64,000 nt of DNA from Brockia lithotrophica (GTDB lineage: Bacteria; Bacillota; Bacilli; Thermicanales; DSM-22653), in the NCBI GenBank assembly GCA_003050565.1, contig PEBW01000007.1:24756-88755 (forward strand), read 5' to 3'. The notes beneath the pieces were generated by a model. That model was not told the origin of the DNA, searched no databases, and saw only the letters and a list, made by a program, of their open reading frames with translations. Positions 1 to 8,759 of this stretch are shown here, in pieces. Position 1 is the stretch's first letter, and every line of letters begins with the position of its first letter. A program made the position numbers and the translations under genes.

Positions 1-1
1 G

Positions 2-64
2 CGCAAACACTCGAGCGGGAAGGGCGTAGCCGTGGGACAGCAGTTCCCGCGAAGGGAGGGATGA
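2..64 (+). CDS. Possible 3' end of an upstream gene (dnaG by synteny)
   Basis: A frame enters the window at base 2 and stays open until TGA at 62-64, overlapping the rpoD ATG at 61 as ATGA. It would encode about 20 basic residues ending FPRREG. In Bacilli dnaG (primase) lies directly upstream of the sigma-A gene, so this could be the primase tail. The fragment is too short to recognise, so the assignment rests on synteny only. Confidence 0.3.
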   Translation, partial: RKHSSGKGVAVGQQFPRREG

Positions 65-66
65 CG

Positions 67-1221
67 ATGTCCGAGACGCTCGGAACGTCCGGCGATTCCG
101 CTCGGGAGACGGTCTCTGAGGTACAAGGCGATCTCGAACGGGCAAAGGCCGAACTCATCGAGCTCGGAAAGGAGCAAGGCTACCTCACGATTCAGGCCAT
201 CACGGAGAAACTCGCCCCCTTCGACATCTCGAGCGAAGCCCTCGACGAGTTCTACGAGAGGCTCGCCGATCTCGGGATCGAGGTCGTCCACACGGCGGAC
301 GAGCGCGAGCTCTTTACCGACTTCGATCCCGACGACCTCGAGACGCTGCAGAGGGAGCTCGAAGAGCCCGACCTCGCCCTGCCGCCGGGTTTCAAGATCA
401 ACGATCCCGTGCGGATGTACCTCAAGGAAATCGGGCGCGTTCCTCTCCTCACGCCCGAGGAGGAGGTCGAGCTCGCCAAGCGGATCGAGCAAGGGGACGA
501 GGAGGCGAAGCGCCGCCTCACGGAGGCGAACCTCCGCCTCGTCGTGAGCATCGCCAAGCGCTACGTGGGACGGGGGATGCTCTTCCTCGATCTCATTCAG
601 GAGGGGAACCTCGGCCTCCTCAAGGCGGTGGAGAAGTTCGACTACCGCAAGGGGTACAAGTTCTCCACCTACGCCACGTGGTGGATTCGCCAGGCGATCA
701 CGCGGGCGATCGCCGATCAGGCGCGGACGATCCGAATCCCCGTGCACATGGTGGAGACGATCAACAAAATGGTTCGGGTTTCGCGCCAGCTCCTCCAGGA
801 GCTCGGGCGCGAGCCGACGGCGGAGGAAATTGCGAGGGAGATGGGGATCACCCCGGAACGGGTGCGCGAAATTCAAAAGATCGCCCAAGAACCCGTGTCC
901 TTGGAGACCCCCATCGGGGAGGAAGACGACTCCCACTTGGGGGACTTCATCGAAGACCAAGATGCCGTGTCGCCCGTGGACGCGGCCTCGTACGAGCTCC
1001 TCAAGGAGCAGCTCGAAAAGGTCCTCGACGAGCTCTCCGAACGGGAAGAAAACGTTCTCCGCCTCCGCTTCGGCCTCGACGACGGAAAGATGCGCACGCT
1101 CGAGGAGGTAGGCAAGGTCTTCGGCGTGACGCGGGAGCGGATTCGCCAGATCGAGGCCAAGGCCTTGCGAAAGCTGCGGCATCCGAGCCGGAGCAAGAAG
1201 CTTCGGGACTTCCTGGAATGA
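67..1221 (+). CDS. rpoD: Primary sigma factor RpoD (sigma-A)
   Basis: This is the housekeeping sigma-70 subunit that directs RNA polymerase to TTGACA/TATAAT promoters. The protein has about 384 residues, typical of the Firmicute SigA. Region 1.1-like sequence comes first, then region 1.2 ([11 protein letters not shown]), region 2 with the core-binding and -10 helix ([19 protein letters not shown]), region 3, and region 4 with the -35 helix ([18 protein letters not shown]). Two ATGs compete. The Shine-Dalgarno GGGAGGG at 54-60 touches the ATG at 61 but sits 6 bases before the ATG at 67, so 67 (MSETLG) is preferred. trmK and nif3 follow, as in Bacillus. Confidence 0.97.
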   Translation: MSETLGTSGDSARETVSEVQGDLERAKAELIELGKEQGYLTIQAITEKLAPFDISSEALDEFYERLADLGIEVVHTADERELFTDFDPDDLETLQRELEEPDLALPPGFKINDPVRMYLKEIGRVPLLTPEEEVELAKRIEQGDEEAKRRLTEANLRLVVSIAKRYVGRGMLFLDLIQEGNLGLLKAVEKFDYRKGYKFSTYATWWIRQAITRAIADQARTIRIPVHMVETINKMVRVSRQLLQELGREPTAEEIAREMGITPERVREIQKIAQEPVSLETPIGEEDDSHLGDFIEDQDAVSPVDAASYELLKEQLEKVLDELSEREENVLRLRFGLDDGKMRTLEEVGKVFGVTRERIRQIEAKALRKLRHPSRSKKLRDFLE

Positions 1222-1353
1222 GGGGTCGTCCGGGACGCGGGATTTCGGGCGAAGGGCGGTTTGGCGGGGTGTTGTTCCGTGCGCCGGGAAGCGAAAAAAC
1301 CGTTGACGCTCGCGCAGGCGGCTCGGCCGATAGGGCTCGGCCGCCGTTTGGTT

Positions 1354-1366
1354 TATAATGAAAACA
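1354..1366 (+). promoter_or_regulatory. -10 element in front of trmK, possibly giving a leaderless mRNA
   Basis: A perfect TATAAT at 1354-1359 lies 6 bases before the trmK ATG at 1366. Transcription from it would begin at or next to the ATG itself. No convincing -35 lies 16-18 bases upstream; the nearest TTGACG (1303-1308) is far too distant. No Shine-Dalgarno precedes the ATG. Confidence 0.35.
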
Positions 1367-2109
1367 TGGGCCGACTACCTCCGCGTCTGTCCGCCCTCGT
1401 CCGATGGATCGAGCCGGGCTCACGCCTCGCCGACGTAGGAACGGATCACGCTTTGCTCCCACGCGCCCTCCTCCGAAGCGGTCGCATCGTCCGCGCCGTC
1501 GGCGTAGAGGTTTTGCCCCACGTGGTACGGGACTTGGAGGTGGAGCTCCGGCGCGAGGGATACGGGGACGAGCTGGAAGTGCGTCAGGGAAGCGGCCTTT
1601 CTCCCCTGGCCCCCGGAGAGGTCGACGTCGTCGTGATTGCCGGGCTCGGTGCGGAGACCGTGCGCGCGATCCTCGAGGAGGCGGGGGAGAAGCTTGCGAC
1701 GTACCGACGCCTCCTCGTCGTGCCTACGGACGAAGCCGCCCCGCTCCGGCGTTGGTTTTACCGCCACGCCGTCCCCCTCCTCGACGAAGAGGTCGTCTGG
1801 GACGGAGGTCGTGGGTACGAAGTTCTCGTCGCTTCCCTCGCCGCGTATGGCGATCGCGCGGCGGCGCGCGCGCCTTACGACGCCCTCGTCCCCCATCCCC
1901 TCCATCTCCTGTTTGCCCTCGGACCTCATCTCTACGCCCGCCGGCCGGAGGCGTGGTGCACCTTGTGGGCGATGCGGCTTTCCCGCAGGGCCGGCCGCCT
2001 CGAGTCGATGGCGCGTGCGCGAACCCCGGAGGGCATACGCCGGTATCGGCGCTTCCGCGCCGCCTACGACCTCCTGCGGCGTGCCCTCGGTGCGGAAAAC
2101 TTTTCCTGA
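1366..2109 (+). CDS. trmK: tRNA (adenine(22)-N1)-methyltransferase TrmK
   Basis: This SAM-dependent enzyme methylates N1 of A22 in tRNA. It has 247 residues. The N-terminal Rossmann motif reads GSRLADVGTDHALLPRALL (around residues 18-36), and the NPPY-equivalent region is VVIAGLGAETVRAIL. The length and the position directly downstream of rpoD match Bacillus yqfN/trmK. The ATG at 1366 is chosen because homology to the family begins there (PRLSALVRWIEPGSRLADVGTDH); the upstream in-frame extension is not family-like. No ribosome site is visible, and an overlapping TATAAT suggests the message may be leaderless. Confidence 0.9.
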   Translation: MGRLPPRLSALVRWIEPGSRLADVGTDHALLPRALLRSGRIVRAVGVEVLPHVVRDLEVELRREGYGDELEVRQGSGLSPLAPGEVDVVVIAGLGAETVRAILEEAGEKLATYRRLLVVPTDEAAPLRRWFYRHAVPLLDEEVVWDGGRGYEVLVASLAAYGDRAAARAPYDALVPHPLHLLFALGPHLYARRPEAWCTLWAMRLSRRAGRLESMARARTPEGIRRYRRFRAAYDLLRRALGAENFS

Positions 2110-2130
2110 GAAGCTTCCGATGCGTAGGAG

Positions 2131-2167
2131 AAAGGAGGATGTCCGAGCCGGGCCGGGCACCTCCTTT
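2131..2167 (+). terminator. Intrinsic terminator-like hairpin after trmK
   Basis: Left arm AAAGGAGG plus TGTCCG (2131-2145, one bulged A) pairs with CGGGCA plus CCTCCTTT (2154-2167) around the 8-base loop AGCCGGGC. This gives 14 base pairs. The tail is only TTTCTT. The left arm contains a sham Shine-Dalgarno and ATG (AGGAGGATG) that should not be read as a gene start. Confidence 0.6.
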
Positions 2168-2217
2168 CTTCGCCGGGACGTCGGTGAAAAGGAGAGAGAG
2201 GCAGAGGGGGGAAATCC

Positions 2218-3339
2218 TTGCTACGCGTTCGCGACGTTGTGGACATCCTCGAAGACCTCGCCCCGCGGGCTTTCGCCCTCCGCGACGATCCGGTTGGGTT
2301 GCAGGTCGGGCGTCCGGATAAGCCCGTCCGTCGGCTTCTCGTCGCCCTGGAAGTAGACCGACGGGTGCTCGCAGAGGCCGATGCGGCAGGGGCCGACCTT
2401 CTCGTCGTCCACCACCCGCCGATCTTCCGCCCGCTGACCGAGCTTCGCACAGATCGCGGCAACGTCGCCATCCTCGCCCGCCTGCTCGCCGAGGACCGTT
2501 CCGTGTACGCGATGCACACGAACTACGACGCCGCTCCGGGTGGGATGAACGACGTTCTCGCCCGACGTATCGGGCTCGCGAACGTGCGCCCCTTCGGTGC
2601 GGGGAGCGAGGTGGGCTACGCGAAGGTCGTCGTCTTCGTCCCCGAGACCCATGCCCGCGACGTTCTGAAGGCGATGGCGGAAGCCGGAGCGGGGCACATC
2701 GGGAATTACGACCACGCGGCCTTTCTGGGTCGGGGAACGGGCACCTTCCGCCCCCTCCCCGGGGCCGATCCGTTCGTGGGGGAGGTGGGGCGGCTCGAGG
2801 AGGTCGAGGAGCGCCGCCTGGAGATGATCGTACCGGAGGAACGCCTTTCCCGCGTCCTCGCGGCCATGCGCCGAGTCCACCCGTACGAAGAGATCGCCTA
2901 CGACGTGTACCCGCTTCGGGAACCCCGGCGCGAGGTTGGGCTCGGCCGCATCGGAGAGCTCGGGGCCCCTGTAACTCTCGCCGAATTCGCCCGCGAAGTC
3001 GGGCAGCGTCTCGCGCGTTCCTCCGTCCGTGTCGTAGGTCCCCTCGAGCTGACGGTGCGCCGCGTCGCCGTGGTGGGCGGAGCGGGGAGTTCCTGGGCGG
3101 CTGCGGCGCGCGAAGCGGGGGCCGACGTCCTCGTCACGGGCGACGTGGGGTATCACCGCGCGCGCGAAGCTTTGGATGCGGGGATTGCCCTCCTCGACGT
3201 GGGCCACGACGTGGAGGCGATTTTCGTTCCCGAGGTAGCCGCGTACCTCCGGCGGGCTTTTGCGGAGCGAGGGTGGGAGGTCGAGGTGCGGGAAAGCGGC
3301 GTGACGTGGGATCCGTTCGCGACGATCGGGTGCGGGTGA
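2218..3339 (+). CDS. Nif3-like dinuclear metal protein with inserted CutA-like domain
   Basis: This is a member of the Nif3/YqfO family (GTP cyclohydrolase I type 2 homologue), a conserved dinuclear metal protein whose physiological substrate is unsettled. The 373 residues show the N-terminal metal half (LLVVHHPPIF, then AMHTNYDAAPGGMND) and the C-terminal half (VLVTGDVGYHRA, LLDVGHDVEAIFV). Between them, at about residues 133-235, lies the CutA/PII-like insertion (VGYAKVVVFVP to RVHPYEEIAYDVYPL) found in the long Bacillus form. The start is TTG with AGAGGGGG 7 bases upstream. It follows trmK as in Bacillus. Confidence 0.93.
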   Translation: MLRVRDVVDILEDLAPRAFALRDDPVGLQVGRPDKPVRRLLVALEVDRRVLAEADAAGADLLVVHHPPIFRPLTELRTDRGNVAILARLLAEDRSVYAMHTNYDAAPGGMNDVLARRIGLANVRPFGAGSEVGYAKVVVFVPETHARDVLKAMAEAGAGHIGNYDHAAFLGRGTGTFRPLPGADPFVGEVGRLEEVEERRLEMIVPEERLSRVLAAMRRVHPYEEIAYDVYPLREPRREVGLGRIGELGAPVTLAEFAREVGQRLARSSVRVVGPLELTVRRVAVVGGAGSSWAAAAREAGADVLVTGDVGYHRAREALDAGIALLDVGHDVEAIFVPEVAAYLRRAFAERGWEVEVRESGVTWDPFATIGCG

Positions 3340-3503
3340 AGCCGAAAGGCGCACCGCCCCCGCCGTGGCGAAAGCCGCGGGAGGAAAACCCCGCCGGAGG
3401 AACCGGTTGGGACGGCACGAAGGAGTACACCGGCTTCGGCACACGGGCTTTGGTGTTGCGCAAGGGAAGTCCGGGGGCTTGAAGGGGAAAGAGGTGGGTC
3501 GCG

Positions 3504-4673
3504 GTGTCGTGGAAGCCGGTGAATGGGAGTCGCAAGTCGACTTCGGAACTCGCGCGTACGGGAATCATCCTCTTTCTTCTCGTGTCGTTTTCCGCAGCCG
3601 CGGGCTACGGCGTAGCGTGGCTCAAGGCAAACCATACCCACTCTTTTTCCCCCGGAGATCCGAGCGGGACGCCCGGGGCCTTCCCTTCGTTTGACCGCGC
3701 GGCGGCCGTCACCGACGGCACCGTGGTGAGCATCGTCGGAAAGCGAAAGGGGGAGGGAGGTCGAGACGAGGAGTACTACGCTTCCGGGGTGTTCGTCGTC
3801 CGCGAAAGCGGGATGGCCTACATCGCCACGAACGCCCACGTCGTCGAAGGAGCGACTTCGCTCGAGATTCGCGTAAGCGGAGATGAGGGGCAAAAGGTGG
3901 TAGCCGACGTCGTCGGCTACGATCCGCTCACCGACCTCGCGGTGCTTCGCGTTCCGATTCGCTACGCACAAAACGTCGCCGTTTGGGGCGATTCCGACGC
4001 GTTGCGCAAGGGCGAGTGGGTCATGGCCCGCGGGTCCGCCCTCGGTCGTTACCTGGACACGGTGACGCACGGGATCGTCTCCAATCCCGCGCAGCCGCTG
4101 CCGGTGTACCTGGGCCCGGAGGATCGGGGTCCGGACTGGGAACTCAAGGTGATCCAGGTGGACGCTCCGATGAACCGGGGGTACTCCGGAGGTGCGCTCA
4201 TCAACCTGAGCGGGGAGCTCGTGGGGATTAACGCCTCCAAGGTCATCGAGCAGGGGGTAGAAGGCATCGCCTTTGCCATCCCGAGCAACGTCGCCCGGCC
4301 CGTCGTCGAGGACATCATCGCGCACGGCTACGTACGGCGACCGTACATCGGCCTCGTCGTCGACAACCTCATGAATCTCTCCGAGGACAACTTCCGAAAC
4401 CTCCACCTACCGGCGACCGTGTACCAGGGCGTGTACATCAAGGAACCGCCGCAAAAGCCGGCGGAGGAAGCCGGACTCAAACCTTTCGACGTGATCGTGG
4501 CCGTCGACGACACGCCCGTGACGGACAAGTTGCGGTTTCGCCAAGTCCTGTACACGAAGCGCATCGGAGACACCGTGACGCTCACCGTCTACCGCGGCAA
4601 GGTGAAGCTGACGGCACAGGTGCACCTCCTGGAGCCCCCGCAAAATTGGGTGCAGAAGAAGGAACGCCTGTGA
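3504..4673 (+). CDS. Membrane-anchored HtrA-like serine protease with PDZ domain
   Basis: This is a trypsin-like S1C protease, probably an envelope quality-control enzyme. The 389 residues begin with a short cytoplasmic tail and one membrane helix at about 20-40 (GIILFLLVSFSAAAGYGVAWL), so the protease faces outside. The catalytic triad is visible: His112 (ATNAHVV), Asp144 (DPLTDLAVL) and Ser228 (NRGYSGGALIN). A PDZ domain occupies about 325-375 (GLKPFDVIVAVDD). The serine motif is GYSGGA rather than the usual GNSGGP. The start is GTG with AAAGAGGTG upstream. Its stop overlaps the next gene by four bases (GTGA). Confidence 0.9.
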   Translation: MSWKPVNGSRKSTSELARTGIILFLLVSFSAAAGYGVAWLKANHTHSFSPGDPSGTPGAFPSFDRAAAVTDGTVVSIVGKRKGEGGRDEEYYASGVFVVRESGMAYIATNAHVVEGATSLEIRVSGDEGQKVVADVVGYDPLTDLAVLRVPIRYAQNVAVWGDSDALRKGEWVMARGSALGRYLDTVTHGIVSNPAQPLPVYLGPEDRGPDWELKVIQVDAPMNRGYSGGALINLSGELVGINASKVIEQGVEGIAFAIPSNVARPVVEDIIAHGYVRRPYIGLVVDNLMNLSEDNFRNLHLPATVYQGVYIKEPPQKPAEEAGLKPFDVIVAVDDTPVTDKLRFRQVLYTKRIGDTVTLTVYRGKVKLTAQVHLLEPPQNWVQKKERL

Positions 4674-5698
4674 ACCGCGGGGGATGGGCGGACGTCCCCG
4701 GCGTTTCGTTCCGAGTGGTCACGTGGGAAGCGGGGAAGGACGTCCGCGCTTTCCTCCGGGGAAGGGGGTTCTCCAGGCGCCTCGTTCGGCAGCTTGCGGA
4801 GGCGGGAAGCGTACGCGTAGACGGTTTGCCCTGGACGCCGGGTGGGCGACCCTTTCTCTTGTCCGCGGGGCAACGCGTCGACGTCGCCTTTCCGCCGCCG
4901 CCGGAGAGGCACGTGGAGCCGGTTTCGGGTCCACTGGCCGTGGCTTACGAAGACGAGGACATCCTCGTGGTCGATAAGCCCCCGGGGCTCCTCGTACACC
5001 CCCTCCCTTGGGAACGAGGGGACAGCCTCCTTGGCCGCGTGTACGCGTACCTGCTGTCGACCCGCGGCCCCTCGTGGTACCCGCACCTCGTGCACCGCCT
5101 CGATCGCCCCACGTCCGGCCTCGTCCTCGTAGCGCTGCACCCTAGGGCAAAGCACGCCCTTTCGCGCGCCCTTGCCGCAGGTCGAGTACGCCGGGGCTAC
5201 GCCGCCCTGTTGACCGGGGACCTTCCCGCCGACGCGGGGACGATCGAAGGAGGGATCCGCCGTCGTACGGGATCTCTCCTCTTGCGCGAGGTGCACCCCC
5301 AAGGGCGGGCGGCGCAGACGCACTTCGAGGTCGTGAGGCGTTGCGGCCGGGCCACGTGGGTGCGGGCGATTTTGGGAAGCGGACGAACGCACCAAATCCG
5401 CGTTCACTTCTCGTCCTTGGGGTACCCCGTGGTCGGAGACGGTTTGTACGGAGGGAGATACGGAGGGAGAGAGGAAGTCGGGGAAAACCGCACCGCTCCG
5501 GACAAATTCGGGGACGAAGCTTCGAAGGCCGAACCGCCGGTCCTCCGGCGCATCGCCCTGCACGCGGAAGTCCTCCGCTTTCCCGACCTCCGCGGGAGGG
5601 GGGAACGCGCGGTCGTGTCGCCGGTGCCGGGCGACCTACGCGCGATCTGGGAAGAGATCTGCGGGCGCGGACCCGCGGCGGGGGAGGGTGGCGCATGA
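4670..5698 (+). CDS. RluA/RluD-family pseudouridine synthase
   Basis: This enzyme isomerises uridine to pseudouridine in rRNA (or tRNA). The 342 residues comprise an N-terminal S4-type RNA-binding domain (FSRRLVRQLAEAGSVRVDG) and the catalytic domain, with motif HLVHRLDRPTSGLVL and catalytic Asp at about residue 145. The late motif GRTHQIRVHFSSLGYPVVGD is also present. A charged insert of about 30 residues (GREEVGENRTAPDKFGDEA) precedes the final strand, which is unusual. The GTG start overlaps the protease stop (GTGA), indicating translational coupling. The exact target uridine cannot be read from sequence. Confidence 0.92.
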   Translation: MNRGGWADVPGVSFRVVTWEAGKDVRAFLRGRGFSRRLVRQLAEAGSVRVDGLPWTPGGRPFLLSAGQRVDVAFPPPPERHVEPVSGPLAVAYEDEDILVVDKPPGLLVHPLPWERGDSLLGRVYAYLLSTRGPSWYPHLVHRLDRPTSGLVLVALHPRAKHALSRALAAGRVRRGYAALLTGDLPADAGTIEGGIRRRTGSLLLREVHPQGRAAQTHFEVVRRCGRATWVRAILGSGRTHQIRVHFSSLGYPVVGDGLYGGRYGGREEVGENRTAPDKFGDEASKAEPPVLRRIALHAEVLRFPDLRGRGERAVVSPVPGDLRAIWEEICGRGPAAGEGGA

Positions 5699-6102
5699 AC
5701 GCCGAAGGCTTGGGTATGCCGCTTCGTTTTTCTTGCGGCGACGGTCCGTACCGCGTGGAGGCACTTCTCGTCCACGTGGGTGAGGACCTCGTAGTCGTGG
5801 TGGGCGGCGGGACCCGACCTCACGTAGGAGCCGTGGAGATCGCCGTACCGGAAGGACCTGGCTCTTCGGTGAGATCGTTCCTGCGGGAGGGCCACCGGGA
5901 AGACGTGGTGGTGAAGCGCCTTCTCCAGGCCATAGGCACTCGCGTGCGCGGCGCCGCAGTCGTGACGGCGGGGATCCACATCGACGCCGCCACTCCCGAG
6001 GAAATCCGACGCCTTCTCGCACATGTCGACTGCCTCGCGGAGGACATCGCGCGCTACCTGGAGGGAAACCTCCGCGCAGCAGACAACCGCAAGGGGAGGT
6101 GA
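5695..6102 (+). CDS. LpdD-like small protein (prenylated-flavin chaperone family, tentative)
   Basis: A 135-residue soluble protein with no membrane segment. The pattern VVVVGGGTRPHVGAVEIAVP, a mid-protein GHREDVVVKRLLQ, then VVTAGIHIDAATPEEIRRLL resembles the LpdD/YclD group, small proteins encoded with UbiD-type decarboxylases and proposed to act on the prenylated-FMN cofactor. No UbiD or UbiX is in the window, so that role is uncertain. The ATG overlaps the upstream stop (ATGA), and moaC follows 36 bases later, so it is probably co-transcribed with both. The family call is from memory of the motif pattern only. Confidence 0.6.
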   Translation: MNAEGLGMPLRFSCGDGPYRVEALLVHVGEDLVVVVGGGTRPHVGAVEIAVPEGPGSSVRSFLREGHREDVVVKRLLQAIGTRVRGAAVVTAGIHIDAATPEEIRRLLAHVDCLAEDIARYLEGNLRAADNRKGR

Positions 6103-6138
6103 ATCCCGCCCCCGCCTGCGGCGGGACGGGAGCCGGAC

Positions 6139-6642
6139 ATGGAGCGCGAACTGAGCCACATCGGAGAGCACGGGCGGGCGCGCATGGTGGACGTCACCGC
6201 AAAACCGGAGACCGAACGCGTTGCCGTAGCCGTGGCCCGCGTACAGATGCAGGCGGAAACCCTTCGCAGGATCCAAGAAGGGGGAATCGCCAAAGGAGAC
6301 GTCCTCGCCGTCGCCCAGGTTGCGGGGGTCCTGGCCGCGAAGCGCACGTGGGAACTCATCCCCATGTGCCACCCCCTACCCATCACCTCCGTGGACATCG
6401 ACTTCGCCTTCTTCCCCGAGGAGCGCGTCCTCGAGATTCGCGCCGAAGTGAAGACGACGGCGAAGACGGGCGTGGAAATGGAAGCGCTTACGGCCGTGCA
6501 GGTTGCGGCGCTTACGGTGTATGATATGGTCAAGGCGATCGATCGGACGCTCGTCCTCGGTCCGGCGTACCTCCTCGAAAAGCGAGGCGGGAAGTCCGGC
6601 GACTACGTAAGGACCGAGCCGCTCCCGCGATCGTGCGTCTAG
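6139..6642 (+). CDS. moaC: Cyclic pyranopterin monophosphate synthase MoaC
   Basis: MoaC converts the MoaA product into cyclic pyranopterin monophosphate, the first stable intermediate of molybdenum and tungsten cofactor synthesis. It has 167 residues, the normal length. Signatures are SHIGEHGRARMVDV, PMCHPLPIT, the KTGVEMEALTAV active-site stretch, YDMVKAIDR and the C-terminal KSGDY loop. The ATG at 6139 is preceded by GGGAG. moaA is not in the window. It opens a run of cofactor genes (moaC, moeA, moaE, moaD). Confidence 0.97.
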   Translation: MERELSHIGEHGRARMVDVTAKPETERVAVAVARVQMQAETLRRIQEGGIAKGDVLAVAQVAGVLAAKRTWELIPMCHPLPITSVDIDFAFFPEERVLEIRAEVKTTAKTGVEMEALTAVQVAALTVYDMVKAIDRTLVLGPAYLLEKRGGKSGDYVRTEPLPRSCV

Positions 6643-6802
6643 AGCGGAGGAGAGTGCGAAATCCCGCCGCCCTACCGCCCCGCGATTTTCGCCCGCAGGA
6701 AGTAAGTTTACGAGGCGGAGAAAGCGACGCGCGGGATGGGAATCCTTCGGGAGGAGAGCGCCGGCCGCCCGTTCCGCCCGGGAAAAGAGAGAGGTGTGTT
6801 GT

Positions 6803-8047
6803 ATGCCCGTAACCGAACGTACGCCGATTCCCTACGAGGAGGCCATCGCGAGGATCTTGGCCCACGTGCCGCCGCCGAAGCCGGTGGAAGTTCCGCTGGC
6901 GGAGGCAGCGGGACGCGTGTTCCTCGACACCCTCGTGGCGGACTTCTCCCTTCCTCCGTTTCGTCGTGCGGGTGCCGACGGGTTTGCCGTCCGGAGCCGT
7001 GACGTCGAGAGGGCTTCCCCGGAACGGCCCGTTCGCCTGCGCATCGTCGCGGAACTCCCCGCGGGACGGACGTACGACGCACCGCTTGGCGCGGCGGAGG
7101 CCGTGCGCCTCATGACCGGCGCGGCCTTTCCGGAAGGAGCCGATACCCTCGTACGCCTCGAGGACGGGGAAGTCGAGGGCGAGGCGCTCGTCGTCCGACG
7201 TCCGGTCCCCCCGGGGCGCGACGTGTTTGAGGCGGGAGAGGACATCCGCCAGGGTGAAGTTCTCCTCCGCCCCGGCGATTTCCTCACGCCGGGGGCGATT
7301 TCCGTGCTTGCGACGTTTGGCCGAACGCGTGTCCGCGTAGGGCGTCGACCCCGCGTAGGAATCCTCGTCACGGGCGACGAACTCCTCGCCCCCGACGAAC
7401 CGCTCGTGCCGGGTAAGATCCGCGAGTCCAACTCCTTCATGCTCGGGGCTCAGCTCGCCATGCTGGGGATGGGTGCCCACGCCTACGGCGTCGTCCCCGA
7501 CGAACGAGAGCTCCTCTACGCCCGCGTCCGCTCGGCGCTCGAGGAAGTCGACGTGCTCATCACGACGGGGGGCGTTGCCGTCGGCGACTACGACTTGATT
7601 CCCGAGACGTTCCGGCGCGTGGGCGGGGAAATCCTCTTTGACTGCCTCGCCTTTCGTCCCGGACAACTCACGACGGTCGCACACGTCGACGGGCGCATGC
7701 TCTTCGGCCTTTCGGGCAACCCCGGGGCCGCCTTTGTCGGCTTCCACATCTTCGTGCGTCCCTACGTCCTCGCCTTCATGGGCCTTTCCCCGGAACGCGC
7801 TCGACCCCCCCGGGTGGCCGCCGTACTCGAGGAGGCGATTCCGGGACGCAGGCGGCTCCCCGTCTACGCCCGCGGTTGCTACCGCTGGGAAAGCGGTCGC
7901 GTCTTGGCGCGGACGCTCGGACCCGGTTCCTCTTCTTACCTTTCCACCCTCGTCCGTGCCAACGCCCTCCTCTACCTGCCCGCAGGGGAAGATCTGCCCA
8001 AGGGGACAGAGGTGGAAACCGTCCTCCTCGATGTTTCCCCGCACTGA
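6803..8047 (+). CDS. moeA: Molybdopterin molybdenumtransferase MoeA (copy 1)
   Basis: MoeA inserts molybdate or tungstate into adenylylated molybdopterin. The 414 residues show the standard domain order: N-terminal LPPFRRAGADGFAVRSRD, the MogA-like domain with VGILVTGDELLAPDEP and VLITTGGVAVGDYDL, then LFGLSGNPGAAFVGFHIFV and a C-terminal beta domain. GTG at 6794 is also in frame, but AGAGAGG at 6787-6793 spaces best to ATG 6803 (MPVTERTPIPYEEA). It is one of three MoeA homologues in the window; the others flank a tungsten enzyme, so this copy may be the one serving molybdenum (inference). Confidence 0.95.
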   Translation: MPVTERTPIPYEEAIARILAHVPPPKPVEVPLAEAAGRVFLDTLVADFSLPPFRRAGADGFAVRSRDVERASPERPVRLRIVAELPAGRTYDAPLGAAEAVRLMTGAAFPEGADTLVRLEDGEVEGEALVVRRPVPPGRDVFEAGEDIRQGEVLLRPGDFLTPGAISVLATFGRTRVRVGRRPRVGILVTGDELLAPDEPLVPGKIRESNSFMLGAQLAMLGMGAHAYGVVPDERELLYARVRSALEEVDVLITTGGVAVGDYDLIPETFRRVGGEILFDCLAFRPGQLTTVAHVDGRMLFGLSGNPGAAFVGFHIFVRPYVLAFMGLSPERARPPRVAAVLEEAIPGRRRLPVYARGCYRWESGRVLARTLGPGSSSYLSTLVRANALLYLPAGEDLPKGTEVETVLLDVSPH

Positions 8048-8255
8048 ACGTCTGCCGTCCGGCCTTTCGCCGCCGGAGGTTACCCCGGGCTCCCGCAGGC
8101 CGCTCACACCCGGAACGCCCCGTGGCCTGGGGGTCACGTAGAGCGCAGGAGCCCGCGCATCCAGGACGGCCACGAGGCAGGGGAGTTTTTCGCGCGGATG
8201 CCCGATCCCACAAGGGCGGAAAGGCGCACAATCCGGAAAGGAGAGATCCGCAACG

Positions 8256-8753
8256 ATGGACCAACGGGGAACGGTGGGGGATTTGGAACTCCCCCTCTGG
8301 CGAGAGGTGGAATGGGGGCGCTTCGGGCTCGTCCGGGAACCGATCGACCCCGGCCCTCTTTTGGAGTTCGTAACCCGTCCGGAGATGGGGGCGGTGGTCC
8401 TCTTTTTGGGAGTCGGCCGTGAATGGACGGAAGGGCGGCGCACGCTTTCCCTTTCCTACGAGGCGTACGAGTCCATGGCGCTGAAGACCCTTGAGGAAAT
8501 CGGCGGCGAGGTGCGCGCGCGCTGGCCGGAGGTGCGGATGGCCGTCGTCCACCGCCTCGGCCCGATCGCGATTTCCGAAGCCTCTGTCGCGATTGCTACG
8601 GCTTCTCCTCACCGCGCCGAAGCGTACGCGGCCAACCGCTACGTGATCGATCGCGTGAAGGAGATCACGCCGATCTGGAAAAAGGAACACCGGGAGGACG
8701 GGGAGGCTTGGATTTTGGGGCACACGCCGGGCGTGTCCCCGAAAGGCAGGTGA
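8256..8753 (+). CDS. moaE: Molybdopterin synthase catalytic subunit MoaE
   Basis: MoaE, as a heterotetramer with MoaD, transfers sulfur to cyclic pyranopterin monophosphate to make molybdopterin. The 165 residues carry the family signatures LSYEAYESMA, HRLGPIAISEASVAIA, SPHRAEAYAANRYVIDRVKEITPIWKKE and the terminal GEAWILG. The catalytic lysines are those of the ITPIWKKE motif. The ATG has GGAGAG about 10 bases upstream. The 208 bases separating it from moeA hold no gene I recognise. tatC follows 6 bases after its stop, and moaD lies just beyond. Confidence 0.96.
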   Translation: MDQRGTVGDLELPLWREVEWGRFGLVREPIDPGPLLEFVTRPEMGAVVLFLGVGREWTEGRRTLSLSYEAYESMALKTLEEIGGEVRARWPEVRMAVVHRLGPIAISEASVAIATASPHRAEAYAANRYVIDRVKEITPIWKKEHREDGEAWILGHTPGVSPKGR

Positions 8754-8759
8754 GGCGCC

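Noticed and set aside
1303..1359. TTGACG (1303-1308) paired with TATAAT (1354-1359) as one trmK promoter
   Set aside because: The spacing of 45 bases is far outside the 16-18 range.
2139..2321. Frame starting at AGGAGGATG after trmK
   Set aside because: The apparent ribosome site is the left arm of a terminator hairpin, and the frame overlaps the Nif3-like gene.
8048..8255. Possible molybdenum-cofactor riboswitch in the gap before moaE
   Set aside because: The gap is GC-rich with short inverted repeats, but I cannot match the conserved cores of that RNA class; no claim is supportable by eye.
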